Part shown: in pieces, positions 56,210 to 64,000 of the stretch
Layout of the letters: each line of letters opens with the position of its first letter
How positions within the stretch are numbered: position 1 is the stretch's first letter
From: Parachlorella kessleri
Lineage: Eukaryota > Chlorophyta > Trebouxiophyceae > Chlorellales > Chlorellaceae
Length of the DNA: 64,000 nt
Assembly (NCBI GenBank): GCA_001598975.1
Contig: BBXU01002218.1
Coordinates: forward strand, 1-64,000
Reading direction: 5' to 3'
Translations under genes and position numbers: made by a program
The notes under the pieces: generated by a model
What the model saw: the letters and a program-made list of their open reading frames with translations, nothing else
The model's database searches: none
Told to the model about the DNA's origin: nothing

Positions 56210-59200
56210 TCAAGCCGCCAGCTGCTCCTCCTCGTCCGAAAACAGACCCTCGTAGGTAGAGCCGGCTGGAGTGCCATGCTCATGTGCCCACTTGCTGCCA
56301 AGGTTGCTGCTGCTGCTGCTGCTGCCGGCACTGCCGTTAACGGGCTGCTCCCAGGCTTTGCGCCGCCCCCTCTCCTGCTGCGCCAGCCACTCAATGGACT
56401 GGTACTGGTCCAGGCCGGCTCCGTGGGCAGCCAGCCAGGCGGGGAGTTCCTCCTTGATAAAGTGCTCCTTGAAGGCCAGGAACTCCTCGCGGGACGACTT
56501 CAAGCGCTTGACGTAGCTGCAAGCCAGTGGGGCAGGTGAGCGGTGGGGGGTAAGTGAGGCGAGCAGCCGGCGGGGCCAGCTTGCTTTTCTCATGCGACTG
56601 TTGCAGCTACATGTGCGATAGCGACCGGACCACGGAGAAAGCCCTTCTCTCTTGTTTCGGTCACAGAGTGGCAGGGTGTACCAAACACTGCACCGCCACT
56701 GCCCACATCCAGGCATCACTGCGGTGCACGCAAGGCGACGCCACTCACGTATCGACGCCAATCTGCGTGATCTCCTTGGCCGTGGTGGATTTGACTTCCG
56801 GGACCCGCCGCCAGGAGTCAGTGGGGCGGTGCACTGCGGCAGGCACAGCGGCTGGAGTGAGGAGCATGTGGGATATTTATGAAGGACGGTCTTTACTGAC
56901 AGGACACCTAAGGCTAGATGCACAGCGCAAGTACAACCGGACCCTCGCTGTTGTACCGCTGCGGTACGAGGCAGCGGATCGGGTGCCTCCATCCGCCGAT
57001 ACACACGCCGCACATAACACAGTGCGAATGCACGTGCTGAAACCCAAGGTTTCAGGTGACAAGACATGCCACCAGCCCAGCAGCCCTGCCCGGCCCCGTC
57101 AACCACCCACCACCCCGCAGCCCCACCCTGTCTGCACCGGCCCGCCCAAGGGACCAGCATGACTCACCCACAAAGCCCTTGTGCAGGGCAAACGCGATGC
57201 GCGGTCCTAGGGTCTCTGTCAGCGACCGCGACAGCAGGATCGGATTCCGTGCATGGTCCTCCACCTCGTACTGTATGTGCTCGCGCAGCCAGTCAAACTT
57301 GATCTGGACAAGGGTCTGGGTGAGGGACACGACCTGCACACGGCGCAGCGGGACAGCATACCTCAGCACAGCACAGCAGCCTTGACCAGTCGTCTTCGAC
57401 CAGTCATCACCGGAACGGTGCCTATATGGGGTCACAGCGTGCAAAGCGCAGCGAGAACAAGCAATGGCAGAAACCTGGCGGCTAGCAAGGCGCCGCGTAA
57501 TCAGCTGAGGGAAACAGCCTGCCTAACACAGAGCATACAACCACAGCAACAGCAAGGCAATGCCGCACATCTGGGCAACAGTCCACATCGTGGCGAGCCC
57601 GGAGCAGGCTCGGCAGCAGCTGGCCCAACACCGCGCAGCCTTGCTAACCGAGGCGGCCCGGTGGCATGACAGCAACCACAGCCGCCATGGCAGGCTCGTC
57701 AGCAGGCCCCTGCACCCCTCTCAGAGCAAGCTACCACCAGGGGATGGCAACTCATGCCCTTACCCCAGCCAGCCCGCCCAGGTCACCCACTATCCCTCAA
57801 CAGGAGCCAACCCCACGCCACCGCCAATCACGCACCTTGGGGAACTGGGTCAGGAAGCCGACCAGGTCATGGCGACTCATGCCCTTGCCCATCCAGAAGG
57901 CCACGCAGGTGCGCAGCAGGTCCAGCATGAAATGCTCAGACAGCACGGGGTTCATGCACAGCATGCGCCGCATGTGGCGGGACGTAAAGCCCAGGCTCTG
58001 CGGCAGGGCACAGGAAGGACAGGTGAGCATTGCTAAGGGCGGGTGAAAGCCATGGAAGAAGGGATAGGGATAGAAGTGCAGTTTCCATCGGGGTAACCGG
58101 GGAACCAGGCAGAGTGAACAGGGGCGCTGGTATCCGAAATCAGGTAGACTGAACAGAGCACTGCTGCTTGCCTACAAAGCGGTACCTGCCACTGGCTCGC
58201 ATGGCAACTACGCACCAGCAGACACAGCACATGAAACGCAGGGGCTGGGAGCCAGCAGGGACACAGAGCAGGTCCAGCTCACGGCAGACACAGGTGGCAA
58301 GGCGGGGCAGCGTTCTGGCCAGCCAAGCCACAAGAAGCAGACCCCATGCAGCCGCAGAGCAGAGCAGAACGGAGCGGAGCGGAGTAAGAGAAGCCTCCCG
58401 GGGCTCAATAGTCACTCTGACCTGCATGTAGTCCAGCAGCGGCAGCAGGTGCTCGTCCACCTGCATCACCAGCACCCGCGGGTGCGCCGCCACCATCCGC
58501 GCAATCTGCACACGTGACGCACACGTGGCAAGTGAGGATCCCCTGAGGAAGCCGTTTCCTGCTGGTCACTGATAACAGGGTGCTGCTAGGCTGGTCCAGA
58601 AAGACCCTCAACCACATCCACCCCCAAGTTGCTCACAGCTCCCACCACCAACCATGAGTCATCTGCACATGAGCTTTCAGTCACCAGCTCAAACAGCAGT
58701 CCAGCATGAACCTCAACCATGTCCACCCTAGCTGCTCCCTACTCCCAACACTCAACCATGACCCATCCATAGACGTGTGTTTAGTCACCTGCTCAGTGGG
58801 CATATCCAACATGACCTTCAGGCACTCCACCCCCGGCCGCACTTGCGCCTCCAAGTCCAACCCCAGAACCCAGGGCTGTGTCTTCAGGATCCGTCGGAAC
58901 TGGGTCATGGAGATGCACAGATCCTGCACAGCAGTACGGGGGCTCAACTACACGTTAGCGACGCACAACAGCAGCGCACGTACTTGAAAGAGGTCCAGGA
59001 CACATGCGCAACTGAGGCCAAGACCATGTCACTTGGAAAGGCTAAGCCGGCCATGGATGACATGAGCCAGGGAGGAGGGAACACACACCAGGTGTGTTCA
59101 ACATCCCCACAACCAAGGAGAAAGACTGACTCTGACTTCCTGGGCACTTAATCAGCGAGCTGGGCATTTTATCAGCGAGCGGCACTAGCAAGCAATGCCA

Positions 59201-61108
59201 GCATGGGCGGCTAACCCCACCAAGCGCCCAAGGCACACACAACATGCTACAGGACACAGCAAGTGCCCAGGTCACAGCATCGAACCAGCTCCGAGTCTCA
59301 CTGATTGAGTAATTGAATCCGCAGCACCATAACCAGCTTACCACCACATAACAGTTTTGACAGCATCACGAACACCTACATTGCCACCCATCCGAGCCTA
59401 GACTCCACGCACTGAAGCGTGTCCACCAATTAACCAACCTACCTTCAACAGGAAGTTGGCCATCGCGGCCGCGCTCTCCGCTTTGATGGTCAGCGGCGCG
59501 CCAAGCTTGTCCCCGATCTCCCTCCGCGGCAGCACCTGCGCCTCCAGGTCTACTTTGGCAAGATGCCGCCTCAGCGTGGCCTCCACGCTGCGGTCCGTCT
59601 CCACGCCCGCCGCGCCCAGCGCGGCCAGCACAGCAGGCACAGCGGCCGAGTGGTCCGCCCAGCACCGGGCGCCCGCCGGGGGCGGCAGCCCCGCCGGCAG
59701 CGGCGGCGCGGGCGCCGCGCCCGCTGGCAGCGTCATGACCTGCGCCGCATACTGCCGCTCGGCGGCCGCCGTGGCGGCAGCGGCCGCCGCTGCCTCCCGC
59801 TCCTCCTTGCAGAGGTGGCGTGGCCGGCCCAGCCGCGGACCGCTGCTGGTGCTGCTGCTAGAGTAACCACGGCTGCCGGGCAGCAGCGCGTTGGGATCCT
59901 TGAACCTGGACAGGTCCGCCGGATCCTCAAACATCCTGCTCGGCCGCTGCCCTGGCTGTTGCTGCTGCGGCCCCTCCTCCGCCCCTGCCGCTGCCGGCGG
60001 CAGCTGCTGCGCCAGCCGCGGCAGGCCCGCTAGCGAGTCCACATGCTGCTCCAAGTCCTCCCAGGTAGAGGCGGGGTCCAGCCACGGCCCATGCAGCGTG
60101 CGGGGGTCGAAGCGGGTCCTCCCCATGAAGGGGATCCCTTGAACCTGCCCTGACCAGGACCACTGCAGCAGGCAGGCAGGCAGGCAAGGCGGGGGGTCAG
60201 CACCTGCTTGCTCACCAGGCTGGGTGGTCGATGACAGACGAAGTACACACACATATGTGTATACCCCGGCCTTGCGTGGAGCCACAGCCGGCAGCCAGTG
60301 CGCATCTGGGGCAAGGTTGAGGCACCCAAGGAAACATGAAAAGCTGAGCAAGGAAAACTAAAAAGCTGTGGCAGCGCAACTGCGATAGGCCAGCAGGCAC
60401 ACACGCATAAGTGCAGCACGGAAAGGGGGTTGCTGCTACCGCCGCCGCTGCTGCTCCCGCCGCTGCTTTACACTCTGTGCTGCCGAGCGCTTCCACACAA
60501 AGGCGACCTCCTAAAGGCCTCTAATAATACAACGATAGAGTGTACAAGGGCAGGGCAGAACGGAGCCAACTGAAGCAGCCTACCTGGTCAATATTATATA
60601 GCTCGCGCCTGTACTGCGTCAGCTTCGAGAAGCGCAGTTCCCTGAGAGCGTCCCAGGGAGGCATGTCAAGCACAGGCGCCACTTGCAGGGCGGCCGGAGA
60701 CCGTGTGAGCATAAGGCCTGGCCCTGCTCCTTGGGCGTAGTGGTGCGAGGTGTGGTCCTCAAGTGACTCATCCCCCTCGTACGCATAGGCCGGCTGAGAC
60801 GCAAATGACCTGCTGCTGTGAGAGGGGATGTGCCTCGGGCAGGCGGTGCTACTGCTGGCGCCCGGGCTGCCTTGCCGCAACTGCTGCGATAACGGCTGCA
60901 AGCCTCGGGAACCAAGCGAACTGCGGCTGGTCCCTGCTGCAGGGTGGAACGAGGTCGTGCATGACCTTAGCTGCGCTTGCTGCTCAGGCTGGCGATGCCT
61001 GTCATATGCGCTGCTCACAATGCTGGAACACTCCAGTGCTGCAGGACCTGCCCATGACAGCAACGAGGTTAAAGAAGTGGCGGCCACCAGACGACACTGC
61101 ACCTCCAT
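56210..61108 (-). CDS. mTERF family protein C, 727 aa, eight exons
   Basis: Exons 61108-60584, 60162-59443, 58923-58789, 58505-58422, 57997-57836, 57333-57168, 56833-56749 and 56516-56210 join in phase. The N-terminus MEVQCRLVAATSLTSLLSWA is Ser/Arg-rich and transit-peptide-like. Exon 2 has a long Ala-rich linker, then LRRHLAKVDLEAQV. Exons 3-6 hold mTERF repeats (LKTQPWVLGLDLEAQVRPGV, IARMVAAHPRVLVMQVDEHL, LGFTSRHMRRMLCMNPVL, YEVEDHARNPILLSRSLTET) ending LGPRIAFALHKGFV. Exons 7 and 8 give VPEVKSTTAKEITQIGVDTY and a charged tail ending SDEEEQLAA. Its intron positions differ from genes A and B, so it is a distant relative rather than a recent copy. Organelle targeting and a role in organelle transcript handling are inferred from the family. 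It shares a 374-bp divergent spacer with RAD23. Confidence 0.87.
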
Positions 61109-61482
61109 GCTTCCACCCTAGTCCCAAAGGGGAACAACGAGAAGATGCTACCAGTTTTAAGGAACTCAGACGTTATTATTTGCTAGCGCACAAGCGCTAG
61201 GCAATTGGAGTCACTCTCCCGACGCCTAGCCGTCCTTGAGCAGCCTCAACACTCCTACCACACCCCCAACAAGCCAGATCACCTGCACCACGGACCCCAC
61301 TGGCCCCCAATTGTGTGTTCCCTGGTCGGCGGGACAGCAGGCAGGACAGGTGTACCTCTTGGTCCTTCATGCGCCTTCTGGTCGTTGGACAAGAGCTGAG
61401 CATGCCTTGCCATTTCTTGGGGAGTAGCCGAGGATCGCAGGAGTGCACTCCCCCTTGTCATCGGCCCGTGTCGTACCTCATC
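61109..61482. promoter_or_regulatory. Bidirectional promoter region, mTERF C / RAD23
   Basis: The two start codons are 374 bp apart and point outward, so both promoters and 5' leaders must fit here. No canonical TATA box is evident. A short palindrome-like GCTAGCGCACAAGCGCTAGG occurs at about 61181-61200. Confidence 0.55.
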
Positions 61483-64000
61483 ATGGTCTCACAGCGGATA
61501 AAGTTCCGGACGGTTCAGGGCAAGGTGTTTGACCTTGAGTTCGAGGATGACACCAAAGTGGGTTTATTCAGAAGCGGGGTCAGCTGATCCTGGGGCAAGC
61601 CTGCGCTTTGGGTGGTTGCGATCGTGGGCTAGGTGGCTTTACCAGGAGTGCCCTTGGGCTGCTTACTGCAGGTGGCTGATGTGAAGGCCAAAATCGAGGA
61701 GACCCAAGGGGGTGACTTCAGCAAGGACGCCTTGAACATAATTTACCAGGGCAAGGCAAGTAAAACTGGCGAACGGGCTTGCTGATGGACATGCCTAACC
61801 TTTTCTTTAAGACCCGTGCTTTTACAACATAGACTGCTGCCCCTGCTGCAGATACTAAAGGATGACTCCACGCTCAAAGAGAGCAACGTGTCAGACTCTG
61901 GGTTTTGTGTGGTGATGGCTATGAAGGTTGGTTGTGGGTACCACAGAGTGCTGTGACCGCCCCGCCTGCTGTACAGGTCTTAGACTTTCCTTCTCGGTGC
62001 TCCTGCTGACTACAGTTCCTGGTTTGCTTGGAGGGACTACCTAAGGCCGTACACATACATGCAGCTCATGTGGCTGTGCACTTTCAACTGCTGCAGAAGA
62101 AGCCAGCTGCAGCAGCAGCTCCTGCTGCCGAGCCAAAGCCCGAGCCTGCAGCGCCTCAGGTCAGGCACAGCCTCAGTGCGTGTGCGGAGTGGCCACCGGA
62201 TGGGTCCCTCTCCCTGTCTAGGAGCTACTGAACTGCGCTTGCATGCCCCCGGCGCGCAATCTATCCCCCTGGGCGTGGTGTATCATATGTAGAAGTGTTG
62301 CTGTTGGAAGAAGTTTAGAATTCAGTGACACCGTGGGACGCTGTCTGCAGCAGGCGCCAGCTGCCTCCACAGCAGATCCCGCGCCGCCTGCGGCCCCTGC
62401 CGCCGCCGAAGCGCCCGCAGCGGCCGCGCCTGCCGCCGCTGCCCCTCCGGCTGCTGCGCCCGCTGCCCCCGCTGCGCCTGTGGTTGAAGCCGACCTCCAC
62501 TCCGAGCTGGCCACAGGGTCGCACCTGGAGGGGCGCATCAGCCAGGTGGGGAGAAAGAGCGGGGAGGGGTGTGTGTGTGTGTGCGGTGTTGGTTGTGGGG
62601 TGGGTGGGGTGGGAGGGCGAGGTAACCGCATGAAGCTGGGCTATAGGGCTGCACCTGAGGACACCCGCCTGCCTTCTTTCTTACCGCCCGCGCTTTGCTT
62701 TTCACGTGCTGTACAGCTGATGGAGATGGGTTTCCCCCGGGAGGAGGTTGTGCGTGCTATGCGCGCTGCGTTCAACAACACCGAGCGCGCCGTGGAGTAC
62801 CTCATGACAGGCATCCCCGAGGGTGAGTACGGCCTGACGAGCGCCATGATGCAAGTGTAGTTATCACTTACGGCATGCCGTGAACCCTTGGAGTTTTCAT
62901 GGCGGGCCTCATTCTTGGCATGCCCGCAGGGAAGGAAGTGGGGCCAAGGGGTAGGGGAGATGTAGGGTGTGACATAGCAACTTTCCTTCCTGCAACTTCT
63001 CTTCCTAGGCCTGGGTGTGCTGGTGGGGGTCACCGGTATCTGCTGCAGCACCTGTAGGTATCAAGGATCTGATACCCAGCACTCTTACCTTTCCTTCTCG
63101 CAGGCCTGGATGTGCCGGTGGTGGCCCGCGCGCCGCCCCAGGCGGCGGCCGCCGGCGGGCAGCAGCAGCAGGCAGCGGGGGCGGTAGCGGCCGCCCCGCA
63201 GCAGCCGCCCGCGCCGGCCGCGCAGCCCTTCAACATGTTTGCACCGGCGGTGAGCAAGCGGTGGCACGGGGGGCTTGCATGCTGGGGTGCTTGCTGCTCA
63301 TGGGGGCAGTGGGGCTTGCCAAGGCGTCCGCCAATCTAGCCTGCAGAGACCCCAGTGCATCTGGAATCTGTGTGAGTCTGGGTGCCTTCCTGAATGGCGT
63401 TGCTCGCCTGCCTGTCTGCCGACCCACAGCTGCGTCATGCTCTCATGAAGTTCTTTCTTTCTGACCCCGCAGCCCGCTGGGGGCGCCCCGCAAGCCCCCC
63501 TGGCAGGCGCCGCTGCCGCCGGTGCCGGCGGGGGCGGGCCGCTGGATTTCCTGCGCTCCAACCCCCAGTTCCAGGCCATCCGCGCGATTGTGCAGTCCAA
63601 CCCCGCCCTGCTGCAGCCGATGCTGACGGTGAGTGAGTGAGGGGAGCTGTGTGTTGTAGCGGGCGGGGGCGCCTGCCGTAGCAAGGGACGCATCTGATGT
63701 GGCACGGTGTGGGCCTGCGTGGCGGGGAGGCAGGCCTGGGATTTTTTTTTGTCATATCATTCCAAACAACATGCAAGGCAGGCTGAACCCCCGTTCTTTC
63801 CCATGGAGTTCCTGGTGTAATGCTGCCCCAACTTCTCTTGCTGCCACACCCTGACTGCGTCCCCTCCTGGCATGAGCTGGGTCACTCCCATTCCGCCCTG
63901 GTTCAGCAGCCGCATCAGCAGTGTTCCTGTCTTTCCCCTCCTTCACATCACAGCAACTAGGCCGGAAACACACACACACACGCCCCTCCCCCTTCCTGCG
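61483..64000 (+). CDS. RAD23: RAD23 family ubiquitin receptor (3' end outside the window)
   Basis: RAD23 shuttles ubiquitinated proteins to the proteasome and stabilises XPC/Rad4 in nucleotide excision repair. Exons: 61483-61557, 61672-61755, 61852-61926, 62097-62159, 62354-62545 (or from 62351), 62717-62822, 63104-63249 and 63473-63628. Exons 1-3 encode the N-terminal UBL domain ([36 protein letters not shown]). Exons 4-5 are an Ala/Pro linker. Exon 6 is UBA1 ([31 protein letters not shown]). Exon 7 is Gln/Ala-rich, and exon 8 starts the XPC-binding domain ([29 protein letters not shown]). The rest of that domain and UBA2 should lie beyond 64000. The intron after exon 2 uses a GCAAGT donor, fixed by the uninterrupted QGK/ILKDD protein motif. 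UBL-UBA-XPC order is standard. Confidence 0.95.
62568..62582. repeat. GT dinucleotide run in RAD23 intron 5
   Basis: A short GTGTGTGTGTGTGTG microsatellite downstream of the exon 5 donor. A similar CA run starts at about 63968 in the last visible intron. Confidence 0.85.
63008..63057 (+). repeat. Decayed copy of the RAD23 exon 7 start within intron 6
   Basis: CTTCCTAG|GCCTGGGTGTGCTGGTG at 63001-63025 resembles the true exon 7 border CTTCTCGCAG|GCCTGGATGTGCCGGTG at 63094-63120. If spliced in, the candidate exon would be 49 nt long and shift the frame. Confidence 0.5.

Noticed and set aside
63954..64000. Ninth RAD23 exon beginning QLGRK after a CACAG acceptor
   Set aside because: The continuation runs into a CA repeat and does not match the expected end of the XPC-binding domain. 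The true exon is probably outside the window.
1..64000. CRISPR arrays, bacterial operons, rRNA or tRNA genes
   Set aside because: No regularly spaced short repeats, no ribosome-binding-site-led gene strings and no conserved RNA gene sequence were seen.

Overview
The window looks like nuclear DNA of a green alga (Chlorophyta). Every recognisable gene is split by short GT-AG introns (two look like GC-AG). The coding sequence is GC- and CAG-rich with glutamine and alanine runs. The families present are organelle-targeted mTERF proteins, a MYND-type zinc finger fragment, large ankyrin-repeat proteins and a RAD23 orthologue. I cannot name the genus from sequence alone. All gene models below are manual: exon borders were chosen so that splice sites, reading phase and paralogue alignment agree.

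Layout. 1-2081 (minus): the 5' part of a helical protein gene running off the left edge, with a MYND finger relic at 2870-3208. 3994-8427 and 9708-13765 (minus): two tandem paralogous mTERF genes, A and B, sharing most intron positions. 14388-55026 (plus): nine head-to-tail copies (ANK1-ANK9) of one four-exon gene. Exon 1 encodes about ten ankyrin repeats; exons 2-4 encode a conserved C-terminal module that I cannot assign to a family, ending in a single hydrophobic segment. ANK1-4 form one subfamily and ANK6-9 another; ANK5 is divergent. 56210-61108 (minus): a third, more distant mTERF gene (C). 61483-64000 (plus): RAD23, divergent from mTERF C and running off the right edge.

The ANK array is a birth-and-death cluster. 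ANK6 and ANK7 are complete, and ANK5 is open but lacks the usual N-terminus. ANK1 is a multiply broken pseudogene and ANK8 has a frameshift in exon 1. ANK2, ANK3, ANK4 and ANK9 each carry a different lesion in exon 4 that removes the membrane segment while leaving the ankyrin exons open. The spacers were copied with the genes, so intergenic repeats recur at matching places.

The cleanest new object is a 2,883-bp DNA transposon at 39810-42692. It has 16-bp terminal inverted repeats and a 9-bp target duplication, sits between the conserved upstream module of ANK7 and its start codon, and is absent from the matching site upstream of ANK9. A second insertion (25446-26169, about 724 bp) is recognisable in the same way downstream of ANK3.
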